A stretch of DNA of 64,000 nucleotides from DATGFK01 sp040007395 (lineage in GTDB: Bacteria > Chloroflexota > Anaerolineae > Aggregatilineales > UBA2796): assembly GCA_040007395.1 (NCBI GenBank), contig JBDTVG010000217.1:1-64000 (forward strand). Direction: 5' to 3'. Each line of letters starts with the position of its first letter. Within the stretch, counting starts at the first letter, position 1. This document shows positions 32,818-41,515 of this stretch, in pieces. The notes below the pieces were generated by a model. That model saw only the letters and a list, made by a program, of their open reading frames with translations, made no database searches and was not told the DNA's origin. A program made the position numbers and the translations under genes.

Positions 32818-35607
32818 ATGATTTCCTCTGCCCCCAATAAATACGGTCACATCTTTATCAGTTATGCTCGCCTCGATGCTGAGGATTTCGCCAAACGGAT
32901 CTATGATGATCTGCTCATCGAAAAGATGAATCCTTGGTTGGATAAACGCCATATTCGCGTTGGTGTCCCCTTTGATACCAGCATTGAGGACGCGATCAAG
33001 GGTTGCGATGTATTTGTATTGATTGTCTCACCGGGCAGCGCGGCCTCGGATTATTGCCAACTAGAGTTTAAGTGCGCCACCGACGCAAAGAAATCGCTTG
33101 CGCCGATCATGTATATTCAGGCGAGTCCGGCCTATCTTGATCCCAAAATAAACTATATTCCCTATGATGCACAGGATGAACGGATCACACTTGCCCAACT
33201 GCGGCAAGCGATCCGAAGCGCCCGCAATGTGCTGCCACAATCGCCGGAAGCTATCCGCGCCGCCGAACAAGCCGCCACCGCGCAGACTCTTGCTCGACCC
33301 ATACAAACTAACTTTGGCACGGGCAAGACGCGCAAGCCGAATCAGTACCCGCCACGCTTTAGCAACGATTTTCATGATCGCGATACAGAACGCACCACTA
33401 TTCACCACTCGCTCAAATCGGGGATACGCCTGATCAGCATCTATGGGCAGGGCGGAGTCGGTAAATCGGCGCTAGCGGTGGAAGTGTTGACCGAACTGGA
33501 AGCCGCGCCCGATCTCGCTAGCGTGCCGGACTTGATCGTCGCGCTGCGTGAGACTCGCGCCAACGCCAGAGAATTGGCAGATCGCGGTATCAGCGTTGAG
33601 AAGATTTTCTTGGACACGGCGCGGGCGCTCGGCGGCGATGACCAAGCCCAGATCGAGGCGATCTGGACGGCGCGGATCGACCTACCGCAAAAATGCCACG
33701 CCTTGATCAACGTGTTAGGTGGCAAACGCTGCATTGTGTTGATCGACAACATCGAAGTGCTGCAAGACCCGACCAGCCACGAACTGACCGATCCCGATTT
33801 GATCACCTTTTTGGAGACGATGCTGCCGATTGCCAGCAACTTGCAAGTGCTGATCACCAGCCGCGAACGGGTAATCCTGCCGCGTGCCGTGCGCCTCTAT
33901 GAGAAGCTCATTCCGCTTACGGATGGCTTGCCCACCGATGATTCGATTGATCTGCTAACCGCGCTGGATAATGACAGCGGAGTGCGTATTCAGAATGCGC
34001 CGCGACTCACGCTGGAAACACTGGTCGAGCGGACGAAGGGCTATCCGCGTGCGCTAGAATATCTGGCGATTCTGCTCAATGATGATCCCCGCCTGACTCC
34101 CGACAAACTGCTGACCACTCCCGCGCTGGTGAAGGCCGAAGTGACTCAAGCGTTGGCGGATGAAGCCTTCCGGCGGCTGCCACCTGACCAGATGCGCGTG
34201 CTAGAAGGCTTGGCGCTGTACGGGCGGCCTTCGAGTCTGCCCGCCTTGCAATATCTGCTTGCGCCCTATATGGACACCGCCCAGATCGACGCGATTCTGC
34301 TCAAGCTGATGGAGTCGTACTTCGTGGCGCACAACCCGATCACCGACACTTACGCCATGCACCCGCTCGATCTGGACTATTGCAAGGCGCGGATTCTAGA
34401 GGGTACGCCGGAAGATCGCCAACCAAGTGACACGCCGCCGTATACCCGCTATGCGCTGCTAGACCGTGCCGCGGCCTACTTCCGCTCGATCCGCAAACCC
34501 GCCGAGGAGATCGCCCAACTCAAGACGCTGGACGCGCTTGACCCACAGTTAGCGGAGTTCGACTACCTTGTAACGCTCGGCGATTTCGATACGGCGGCAG
34601 ACGTGCTAACCGATATTGATCAGTATCTGCTGCTGTGGGGCTATGCACGGCGCGTGGTCGAACTGCACAGCAGCATTGTAGACCGGATTGCAGATAAGTC
34701 ACTGCATAGCACCAGCCTGAACAACTTGGGCGTTGCCTACAAAAATCTGGGGCAAGTGGAGCGAGCGATCGGCTTTTATGAACAGAAATTAGTGATTGTC
34801 CGCGAGATCGGCAACCGCCAGAGCGAAGGAGTTACATTGGGCAATCTGGGCATCGCCTACGCCAATCTGGGGCAAGTCGAGCGGGCAATCGGCTACTATG
34901 AGCAAGCCTTAGTGATTGACCGCGAGATCGGCGACCGCCGAGGCGAAGGGGCTGACTTGGGCAACTTGGGCATTGCCTACAAAAATCTGGGGCAAGTGGA
35001 GCGGGCTATCGGCTACTATGAGCAGCAGTTGGTCATCGTCCGCGAGATCGGCGACCGCCGGGGCGAAGGCAATGCGTTGGGTAACTTGGGCATCGCCTAT
35101 CGCAATCTAGGACAATTCGAGCGGGCCATCGACTTCTATGAGCAGGCCTTAGTAATTAAACGCGAGATCGGCGACCGCCGGGGCGAAGGCAATGCGTTGG
35201 GCAACTTGGGCAGCGCCTACGATGATTTGGAGCAATTCGAGCGTGCCATTGGCTTCTATGAGCAGGCCTTAGTAATCCTCCGCGAGATCGGCGACCGCCG
35301 CGGCGAAGGCACTGCGTTGGGCAACTTGGGCAGCGCCTACCGCACTCTGGGGCAAGTGGAGCGGGCTATTGGCTTCTATGAGCAGGCATTAGTCATTGAC
35401 CGCGAGATCGGCGACCGTCGGGGCGAAGGCGATGACCTCAACAATCTGGGGGTGGCCTACGAAAAATTGGAACAGTGGGATAAGGCGTTGGCGCTGTACC
35501 GACAGGCGCTGGTCATTCGCAAGGAGATCGGTAATCCGCAGTCGATTGCACTGACCGAGGGCAACATTCAGGATGTGCTGGGCAAGGGCGCACAGGAGGG
35601 CGGCTAG
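32818..35607 (+). CDS. TIR / NB-ARC-like STAND NTPase / TPR protein
   Basis: A 929-residue protein built like an immune receptor. The TIR domain spans residues about 9-140 (HIFISYARLDAEDFAKRIYDDL, conserved Glu83 in DYCQLEF). The NTPase has Walker A GQGGVGKSA (210-218), Walker B CIVLIDNIE (305-313), TSRER (347-351) and the GxP motif GYPRALEYL. Residues about 629-915 are seven TPR units of 40 residues, nearly identical at DNA level (120-bp period). Known relatives act in phage defence, with TIR cleaving NAD on activation and the repeats sensing the trigger; here this is inference. The gene is alone on its strand between repeat clusters. Confidence 0.88.
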   Translation: MISSAPNKYGHIFISYARLDAEDFAKRIYDDLLIEKMNPWLDKRHIRVGVPFDTSIEDAIKGCDVFVLIVSPGSAASDYCQLEFKCATDAKKSLAPIMYIQASPAYLDPKINYIPYDAQDERITLAQLRQAIRSARNVLPQSPEAIRAAEQAATAQTLARPIQTNFGTGKTRKPNQYPPRFSNDFHDRDTERTTIHHSLKSGIRLISIYGQGGVGKSALAVEVLTELEAAPDLASVPDLIVALRETRANARELADRGISVEKIFLDTARALGGDDQAQIEAIWTARIDLPQKCHALINVLGGKRCIVLIDNIEVLQDPTSHELTDPDLITFLETMLPIASNLQVLITSRERVILPRAVRLYEKLIPLTDGLPTDDSIDLLTALDNDSGVRIQNAPRLTLETLVERTKGYPRALEYLAILLNDDPRLTPDKLLTTPALVKAEVTQALADEAFRRLPPDQMRVLEGLALYGRPSSLPALQYLLAPYMDTAQIDAILLKLMESYFVAHNPITDTYAMHPLDLDYCKARILEGTPEDRQPSDTPPYTRYALLDRAAAYFRSIRKPAEEIAQLKTLDALDPQLAEFDYLVTLGDFDTAADVLTDIDQYLLLWGYARRVVELHSSIVDRIADKSLHSTSLNNLGVAYKNLGQVERAIGFYEQKLVIVREIGNRQSEGVTLGNLGIAYANLGQVERAIGYYEQALVIDREIGDRRGEGADLGNLGIAYKNLGQVERAIGYYEQQLVIVREIGDRRGEGNALGNLGIAYRNLGQFERAIDFYEQALVIKREIGDRRGEGNALGNLGSAYDDLEQFERAIGFYEQALVILREIGDRRGEGTALGNLGSAYRTLGQVERAIGFYEQALVIDREIGDRRGEGDDLNNLGVAYEKLEQWDKALALYRQALVIRKEIGNPQSIALTEGNIQDVLGKGAQEGG
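34705..35560 (+). repeat. Seven tandem 120-bp TPR-coding units
   Basis: Units of exactly 120 bp, with boundaries falling at 34741, 34861, 34981, 35101, 35221, 35341 and 35461. Each encodes NLGxAYxxLGQxERAIxFYEQALVIxREIGDRRGEG. The middle five are nearly identical in DNA; differences cluster at a few surface positions. This pattern suggests recent expansion or gene conversion, with scope for unit-number variation. Confidence 0.9.
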
Positions 35608-35634
35608 GTGGGGGTGTTGTTTGCCCTCACCCTT

Positions 35635-35757
35635 GTAGGGACAATGCTTGCGTTGTCCGGCCTTTACCGCGTGCAATCGATCCATGATCGCGGACAGGGC
35701 AGGCCCTGTCCCTACACCAAACGGGATTTCGGCGGGACAATGCCCGCGTTGTCCGGC
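35635..35757. repeat. Dispersed palindromic repeat, three palindromes
   Basis: GTAGGGACAATGCTTGCGTTGTCCGG (35635), GCGGACAGGGCAGGCCCTGTCCCTAC (near 35690) and GGCGGGACAATGCCCGCGTTGTCCGG (to 35757). The last two are joined by the ACCAAACGGGATTTC spacer seen elsewhere. It sits just behind the TIR gene. Confidence 0.85.
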
Positions 35758-35775
35758 ATGGGCGGGGTGGTGTTC

Positions 35776-35870
35776 GCCCTCACCCTAAGTCCCTCTCCCT
35801 CAGGGCGAGGGACTTCAATACACGGGCATTTTCTCCCCTCGCCTTTGGGAGAGGGGCCGGGGGTGAGGGC
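35776..35870. repeat. Pyrimidine/purine-rich 95-bp element, copy B
   Basis: Begins GCCCTCACCCTAAGTCCCTC and ends GGGGGTGAGGGC, giving 10-bp inverted ends, with CGAGGGACTTCAATA in the middle. It matches copy A at 3776-3867. It is inserted within a tract of the other repeat family. Confidence 0.7.
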
Positions 35871-35896
35871 AATCCGGTATGGACGTTGTCCGGCAT

Positions 35897-36085
35897 TTAC
35901 CCGTGTCTGCAAAAATCGGGTGATCTGCAAGGCGCTTTCGTTCTGCTGCCGAATCCGCAAATGGAGCGTTTTCATGCCGCGCAACAGCAGGTACGCCGCC
36001 ATCGGATCGAGTGTTGCGCCGACCCTGCCACCACGCCACCTAGCCCATCAGCTTCGACGTTTCTGCACTGAAAATGTGGCCTAGC
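35897..36085 (-). pseudogene. Fragment of a Cys/Met-metabolism PLP enzyme
   Basis: Read on the minus strand, the stretch encodes GATLDPMAAYLLLRGMKTL and then RIRQQNESALQITRFLQT, which matches the region after the PLP lysine in cystathionine-gamma-synthase/lyase enzymes. Just upstream in other frames, FSAETSKLMG and GGVVAG match the lysine segment (SATKYxGGHxDVVAG), separated by a stop and a frameshift. The 3' part is lost in a repeat cluster. It is a decayed remnant of a gene otherwise about 400 residues long. Confidence 0.65.
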
Positions 36086-36576
36086 TGCATACTGGCCCGA
36101 TCTTATACTAGGACGATCTCGACGCATAAGGCTTTCAGATTCTGTCTAGTTTGCGCGGCACTTTTCCAGCGGTGAAAATCGCCATGATGGGATAAGGCGA
36201 CCTTCGATACTGTTCAGTCATTCGTGGTGCCCAGTAAAGCAGTGAAACTCGACAAATTGCCAAATCTTACCGACGAGGAAAACAGCTTGTGGTAATACTT
36301 GGTAGCACACACTTCGTTTGGCACAGGAACGAATCCCTTATACTTTCGCTGTGCAGCAACTCAAAACATGCGGGTAGAATGCTAGATAACCAGTGGTGCA
36401 AATAGCAAACTCAGCAATGCTGAGTTTGAATCACGTTGGATGCGTTTGCCCGGAGGTATGACCGCTAAAGTCTGGCGGGGAAATCTCTCAGGAGCGTGCG
36501 CTGTTTGGAAGCAAATCAAAGCATTTCAAACTGCACACGCTCGCCGTTGAGAAATAACTGAGAAGGACGACTGGCT
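36086..36576. other. Gene-free region downstream of the sugar permease
   Basis: No credible coding sequence. It holds a perfect 11-bp inverted repeat (36406-36428) and an imperfect 18-bp inverted repeat at about 36492-36543 (15 of 18 pairs) that ends shortly after the permease stop codon and may terminate that operon. The rest is unassigned and may be further decay of the PLP-enzyme gene. Confidence 0.5.
36406..36428. repeat. Perfect 23-bp palindrome
   Basis: CAAACTCAGCA (36406-36416) and TGCTGAGTTTG (36418-36428) are perfectly complementary around a single base. No gene starts nearby, so an operator role is not obvious. Confidence 0.6.
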
Positions 36577-37833
36577 TCAGGCCAAGCCGGATCGTCTCTG
36601 GCTCCGACGCGACAGTGCATCGACGGCGGCTGCCATGAGCAGCACCAACCCAGTCACGATGAACTGGCTTCCGGCGCTGAGGCCGAGCAACCCCATACCA
36701 CTCTGGACACTGGCGATCACCAGCGCACCGAGTACCGCGCTAGAAACCTTCCCGCGTCCACCGAACAGGCTTGTCCCGCCGATAACCGCCGCTGCAATCG
36801 AGTTGAGCAGTAAGTCGCCGCCGCCCGCATTCGTAGCGACAGAGCGCAACCGCGCAGCAAGGACAATGCCACCCAACCCCGCCATCAGGCTGGAGATCAT
36901 GAACACCATAATACGGATCTGTTCAACTTTGATACCTGCCCGCCGTGCGGCTTCTTTGTTGCCGCCAATCGCGTAGACATAGCGACCAAAGCGGGTTCGT
37001 TCCGCCAAAAAGGAAAGTCCCCCCAGCAGAAACAGCAGAATAACACCAATTAATGGCACACCCCGATCCTGATCGGCGATGAAAATAACAATCAAGATCA
37101 GCAAGCCCAGAAACGCTACCTGTGCGCCGGCAACAATCGGCGGCGTGTAAGATAAGTTAGCACTCCTGCGGATGCGAATCCGACTGTACTGGTTATAGGC
37201 AAGGTACAGGATAAATAGAGCGCCTGCTAACCAACCGATTTGGTGGGGCAAGTAACTGTTGGTAAGCCCTAGAATGGTGTTATCCTGCAAGATGATGGTG
37301 CCGCCTTCCCCGATAATCAGCAGCACGACACCGTTCCAAGCGAGCAACCCGGCGAGCGTGACGACGAAGGCGGGGATTTGGATAACCGTAATGATCAAGC
37401 CGTGCAGAACACCGATCGCAGCGGCAATCAACAGCGCTAGCGGCAACGCCACATACCACGGAATAACGGTAGGCGGCCTTAACATAAGGGTCAGCGCGAC
37501 AGCGGCGACGGCGCTCACATAACCAACAGAAAGGTCAATTTCTCCCAGCAAAAGGACAAAGACCACGCCGTAGGCTATCGTTGTGATCCCGGCCATTTGC
37601 AGAATCAGATTGACGAAATTGCGAGGGGTTAGGAAATTTTCATTTTGCGTCTGAAAGATCACTGCAATGATGATCAGCCCGACGATAATCGGCAGCGATC
37701 CAAGATCGCCAGCGCGTAACCGCCGCAAATAACCTCGCACAAAAGTGACGGGAGACTGCTGTATCTCGCTTGCCAGCATTGGGTTGGGCACCGCGTCTGG
37801 GGCATCGTTTATGGAGTCGTTCGTCGTGGTCAT
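36577..37833 (-). CDS. CUT2 sugar ABC transporter permease
   Basis: A 418-residue inner-membrane permease of the XylH/RbsC class with about ten helices. LLGEIDLSVGYVSAVAAVALT near residue 95 and the cytoplasmic coupling segment YAIGGNKEAARRAGIKVEQIRI (about 295-315) are the family signatures. The end VIGGTSLFGGRGKVSSAVLGAL is also typical. It has a longer cytoplasmic N-terminus than RbsC, as in XylH. It is the last gene of the operon, 3 nt after the ATPase gene. With the XylF-like binding protein it should import xylose or a related aldose. Confidence 0.92.
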   Translation of the reverse strand: MTTTNDSINDAPDAVPNPMLASEIQQSPVTFVRGYLRRLRAGDLGSLPIIVGLIIIAVIFQTQNENFLTPRNFVNLILQMAGITTIAYGVVFVLLLGEIDLSVGYVSAVAAVALTLMLRPPTVIPWYVALPLALLIAAAIGVLHGLIITVIQIPAFVVTLAGLLAWNGVVLLIIGEGGTIILQDNTILGLTNSYLPHQIGWLAGALFILYLAYNQYSRIRIRRSANLSYTPPIVAGAQVAFLGLLILIVIFIADQDRGVPLIGVILLFLLGGLSFLAERTRFGRYVYAIGGNKEAARRAGIKVEQIRIMVFMISSLMAGLGGIVLAARLRSVATNAGGGDLLLNSIAAAVIGGTSLFGGRGKVSSAVLGALVIASVQSGMGLLGLSAGSQFIVTGLVLLMAAAVDALSRRSQRRSGLA

Positions 37834-37836
37834 GGC

Positions 37837-38598
37837 CTATTCCATCCCCGGTACACGTTGCACTGTGCCTGCCGTAATGGCATATACCACTTCTTCTTGA
37901 GTCGTGTCGGTGGTGGCAAATTCAGTGACTTTATGCCCTAACCGCAACACCATAATCCGATCCGATGCTTCAAAGACATCATGCAGGTTATGCGAAATCA
38001 GCACAACGGCAAGCCCTTTTTGCGCTAACCGCCGTACCAGATCGAGCACCTGACGAGTCTGAGCAACACCGAGGGCGGCGGTTGGCTCATCCAGAATCAC
38101 CACCCGCGAGTTCCACATCACTGCTTTGGCGACGGCAATCACTTGGCGCTGCCCACCAGACAACGATGCTACGGGTTGACGCACCGAGCGCAGCGTGGTG
38201 ACTGCCAGTGACGTGAGCGTTTCGATACAGTCATGTTCCATACTGGCCTCGTTCAGCCGCCACGGCGCTTGGACACGCTCTCGACCCAGAAACATATTGG
38301 CGACCACATCCAGATTATCCGCCAGCGCCAGATCCTGATAGACGACTTCGATCCCAAGCGCTGCACTATCGCGTGGGGTCAGGATCGTAACTGGTTTGCC
38401 GTCGAAATAGATTTGCCCTTCATCAAAGGGATAAATACCAGCGATGCCCTTAATAAGAGTCGATTTGCCTGCGCCGTTGTCGCCCACGAGCGCCATAACT
38501 TCGCCCGCTTTTACTTGGAAGTCAATTTTGGTCAGGGCTTCGATTGCGCCAAAACGCTTCGTTACCCCTTTTAATTCGAGTAAAGGTTGGTCAGCCAA
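37837..38598 (-). CDS. CUT2 sugar ABC transporter ATP-binding protein
   Basis: A 253-residue ATPase that drives sugar uptake. Walker A GDNGAGKSTL (about residue 38), Q-loop YQDLALADNLDV, signature LSGGQRQ and Walker B VVILDEPTAALG are intact. Unlike XylG or RbsA, which hold two ATPase cassettes, this is a single cassette, as in FrcA-type systems, so it should act as a homodimer. It lies 118 nt after the binding-protein gene, separated by a hairpin, and abuts the permease gene. Confidence 0.93.
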   Translation of the reverse strand: MADQPLLELKGVTKRFGAIEALTKIDFQVKAGEVMALVGDNGAGKSTLIKGIAGIYPFDEGQIYFDGKPVTILTPRDSAALGIEVVYQDLALADNLDVVANMFLGRERVQAPWRLNEASMEHDCIETLTSLAVTTLRSVRQPVASLSGGQRQVIAVAKAVMWNSRVVILDEPTAALGVAQTRQVLDLVRRLAQKGLAVVLISHNLHDVFEASDRIMVLRLGHKVTEFATTDTTQEEVVYAITAGTVQRVPGME

Positions 38599-38642
38599 CT
38601 TGTTGCCTCTTTGTGAGATGCTCTATGTAAAATGCTAATTGC

Positions 38643-38678
38643 GAAAGTGGGAATGCCGTTTGCGACATCCCCACTTTC
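38643..38678 (-). promoter_or_regulatory. Intercistronic hairpin in the sugar operon
   Basis: GAAAGTGGGAATG (38643-38655) pairs with CATCCCCACTTTC (38666-38678) with one G-U, around a 10-nt loop. It lies between the binding-protein and ATPase genes. Such hairpins usually protect the upstream transcript and lower downstream expression, giving more binding protein than ATPase. Confidence 0.6.
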
Positions 38679-38716
38679 CTCAATTACTTATCAGGTTCTA
38701 TTGCGAAAGCGAAAGG

Positions 38717-39892
38717 TTACTTGGCAACCGTGGGAGCCATGGTCGCAGCCATCATCGCGTCTGATGTGGGAGCCATAGTTGCTGCCATCATTGCATCTGG
38801 CGGGCAGTACTGCGCGAAGTCGCCAACGCAGATTTCGGCCCATGTACGGAAACCGTCAGCAATGACAGTTTCCTTGATGTTATCTTTGGTCACGGCAACG
38901 GGAACCAGCAATACGGAAGGTACAGCTTTGTTACCAGCGGTGTTCTTGCCACCATCGGTGTTGTCAACCGTACCAGTCGCCATGGCTTTGGTGTCGGTGC
39001 CTTTGACGATTGCAACAGCTAAACCAGCGGCGGCTTCGGCTTCGGCCTTGATCGCCTTGTAGACGGTCATGCTCTGCTTGCCGGCGAGGATGTTCTGGAT
39101 GCCACCGACGGTCGCGTCTTGACCAGTCACGGGGATGGGCTTGAGACCCTGATTTGCCAGCGCAGCGATAACCGCACCTGCCAGACCGTCATTGGCGGCG
39201 ATGGCGGCATCGATCTTGCCATTGGCTTTGGTGAGCATCTGCTCGAAGATTGTCAGTGCCTTCTGGTTGTCCCAATCGGGCACGGACTGGTCATCGACCT
39301 TGGTCCACTCTTTGGAGTCATACAGCGGTTGAGTAACCGAGTCGTAACCATTCTTGAAGAGGGTTGCGTTGTTGTCGGTGGGCGAACCGTTCAGTTCAGC
39401 AACATTGGGGTTCTTGAGGCCAGCAGCCTTGACGGCGGCGACCAAACCTTCACCCTGAAGCTTACCAACGGCGGTGTTGTCGAAGCTGACATAGAAGTCT
39501 GCGCCGGCACCTTGAATGGTCAGGCGGTCATAGTCGATGACGGCAACCTTCGCTTCACGGGCTTTGGCGATGATCGCTGCGCCGCTACCGCTGTCGAGGT
39601 TGACGAACAGGATAACCTTTGCGCCATTGGTGATGGCTTGGTCGGCCTGAGTCGCTTGCTTCGTGGCATCGCCACCAGCGTTGACGATGCTGTAGGTTAC
39701 GCCGGCAGCTTTGAAGGCGGCTTCGAGGAATTTACGGTCATCGGCTTCCCAACGGGCGGAAGAAGCGCTGTCGGGCAGCAGAACGGCTACATCGGCACTG
39801 CCTTGTGCTTTGGCGGTTGAAGTGAGGCTGAAAGCGGCAAAGGAGCTAACAATGAGAAGCAAGGACAGAAGAAGAGATACTGATCTACGCAT
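38717..39892 (-). CDS. XylF/ChvE-like sugar-binding protein
   Basis: A 391-residue periplasmic-type binding protein. The signal peptide (residues 1-29) ends at AKAQG. The mature part keeps the XylF pattern: SSARWEADDRKF, AKVAVIDYDRL, FYVSFDNTAVGKLQGEG, AAIAANDGLAGAVIAAL and VTGQDATVGGIQNILAG. Xylose or a related aldose is the likely ligand. The C-terminus is odd: DAMMAATMAPT occurs twice, separated by one Ser, giving a Met/Ala/Pro-rich tail. GAGGG lies 9 nt before the start. It heads the transporter operon, which suggests high expression relative to the other two genes. Confidence 0.92.
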   Translation of the reverse strand: MRRSVSLLLSLLLIVSSFAAFSLTSTAKAQGSADVAVLLPDSASSARWEADDRKFLEAAFKAAGVTYSIVNAGGDATKQATQADQAITNGAKVILFVNLDSGSGAAIIAKAREAKVAVIDYDRLTIQGAGADFYVSFDNTAVGKLQGEGLVAAVKAAGLKNPNVAELNGSPTDNNATLFKNGYDSVTQPLYDSKEWTKVDDQSVPDWDNQKALTIFEQMLTKANGKIDAAIAANDGLAGAVIAALANQGLKPIPVTGQDATVGGIQNILAGKQSMTVYKAIKAEAEAAAGLAVAIVKGTDTKAMATGTVDNTDGGKNTAGNKAVPSVLLVPVAVTKDNIKETVIADGFRTWAEICVGDFAQYCPPDAMMAATMAPTSDAMMAATMAPTVAK

Positions 39893-40710
39893 AGTTTTTT
39901 TCCCTCAAATTGTAGAAAATGAAATTTTGTGATCGAGAAGTCAAGACATTTAGGTCGATTCTTGAGTGTTGGGAGGAATACTTATTAGTGGTCGATATTT
40001 TTCTCCTAATTGAAGTGAAATTAGGCTGTCACTCATTGAACACTAAACCAGCTACACTTCGTTTTCGAAGTCTATGCCGTTGGAAGTTTAGCAATCAACA
40101 TGAGTAAGCTTACCTCAAATATTTGCTGCTGCCAATGAGTATCATATTAAATATCCATTAGATTAGAATTAGGTTTGGGAAACGCGATTCAAATAACCAT
40201 TATAGGATTGTAATACTCGGCAGCAACCATTTCAGATTATAGTGCCGATTAGCCAATTACGCATCTATCCTGAATTGTTTATTTATTCTAGACCACTCAG
40301 ATTTAATGATTGCTGTAGAAACTGTCCTAATGGCTGCCCAATAAACTTTATGCTCTTTTCATGCTTTGGTAGGTTGCATCTTACATATTACATATTACAC
40401 CACAACGCTATAGGTAAACACATCAAATTTATCCACACTGCGATCAGGGATATGATGACAGACAACGCAAGCATTGTCCCCACAGAACACGATTGGGTGG
40501 TAGGGGCAGAGTCCACCCTCTCCGCTACAGGATTGAACACCCATGCTTAAGACGATGGCAGATGCGGTGAATGCCCCCCATCTGCCAACTATATACAGGT
40601 CTAATTCCTCGCCGCTGGCGTGAGGTAAATTTTGGATAGTCGTGTACAGGTTAGTGATGAGGCACAGTCTTGAATGGGAGAGCAACATTGCCACTCTCCC
40701 ATCGTGCCGA
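39893..40710. other. AT-rich gene-free region
   Basis: About 820 bases with no credible gene on either strand. Short open frames at 39919-40107 and 40242-40550 lack ribosome-binding sites and any family pattern. A dispersed palindrome pair lies at 40461-40526. The left edge must contain the promoter of the sugar transporter operon. The base composition is clearly lower in G+C than the flanks. Confidence 0.55.
40461..40526. repeat. Dispersed palindromic repeat, degenerate
   Basis: GACAACGCAAGCATTGTCCCCAC followed by an ACACGATTGGGTGGTAGG spacer and GGCAGAGTCCACCCTCTCC. It is a diverged two-part copy of the dispersed family. Confidence 0.55.
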
Positions 40711-41238
40711 TCAGTGGTCGAATCGCCAGCGTGTGGCACCATTCGGCTCTGCGGTGGCAACCCCAAAGGCGGTATGAATCGTGAAGCGGTAGAGGTACCA
40801 GGGCGGTCTGCCAGCGCTCGGAGCGCTGTACGGGGCTGTGAAGGCATCACCCTGCACCTCGGCGGGCCATTCGCCGTCGTCACGGTATAGTTTGGCGATC
40901 CGCTCTAGCGTGGGTTGATCGGTAACTCTGCTTGCTTCGCCTTCTAGAATGAGATCGATACCTTCCAGTTTGACCGAGATCGTACAAGCCGGGTTCGCGG
41001 CTAGGTTGCGAGACTTGCGGGTCTCAGGACCACTGACCATATAGAGATCGCCGTCGAACCACATCGCGCCGACCCCGGCTGCATGTGGACGACCATCCGG
41101 TCCTGACGTTCCTAGAAAGAATGTGAGGTTGGGTCCCGGTGGGTGGGCTGCCAGAAGATCATGCGGTCTGCTCCATAACAGCGTAGGTGATCCATAAATG
41201 TCGAGATTAGTGACATCGACGGGTGCTCGGTCAGTCAT
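40711..41238 (-). CDS. Pyridoxamine 5'-phosphate oxidase-family protein
   Basis: A 175-residue split-barrel flavoprotein relative. FFLGTSGPDGRPHAAGVGAMWFDGDLYMVSG, RKSRNLAANPACTISV and a helix TLERIAKLYRDDGEW are the family hallmarks of small F420- or FMN-binding members. It lacks the residues specific to true PdxH, so general reductase or haem/flavin roles are possible. It stands alone and is divergent from the ATP synthase cluster. Confidence 0.85.
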   Translation of the reverse strand: MTDRAPVDVTNLDIYGSPTLLWSRPHDLLAAHPPGPNLTFFLGTSGPDGRPHAAGVGAMWFDGDLYMVSGPETRKSRNLAANPACTISVKLEGIDLILEGEASRVTDQPTLERIAKLYRDDGEWPAEVQGDAFTAPYSAPSAGRPPWYLYRFTIHTAFGVATAEPNGATRWRFDH

Positions 41239-41451
41239 CTGTTCACCTCCTACATCCTTCCATCAACAGTGTCTCAGTGTATATCCTTATTACCGGCACA
41301 TGACTACCAAATTTTGAGGTGATTTCCCGTTACAAATCCGCCCATTATCTTGACCGGAACAAGTTCTTATGCTAACTTATGTCCCTTGGATTAATGTTAC
41401 GTTTGAGTTGCGTGAGTTTTTAAGTACCATTAAATGCACATTTATCCTTTC

Positions 41452-41480
41452 TTGACAAAGTTTGCGGGTTCCGGTACGAT
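41452..41480 (+). promoter_or_regulatory. Promoter of the ATP synthase F0 operon
   Basis: TTGACA at 41452-41457, a 17-bp spacer and TACGAT at 41475-41480. It lies 36 bp upstream of the atpZ start codon. Confidence 0.6.
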
Positions 41481-41515
41481 TGTGACAGAATACGCAAGCA
41501 GGCATTAACTCTAAA

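Noticed and set aside
34705..35560. Direct repeats that could suggest a CRISPR array
   Set aside because: The 120-bp units are continuous in-frame TPR coding sequence with no spacers.
39119..39820. 233-codon open frame on the plus strand
   Set aside because: It lies wholly antisense to the clear XylF-like binding-protein gene and is a shadow of it.
40242..40550. 102-codon open frame in the AT-rich region
   Set aside because: No ribosome-binding site or family match, and its end runs into a dispersed repeat.
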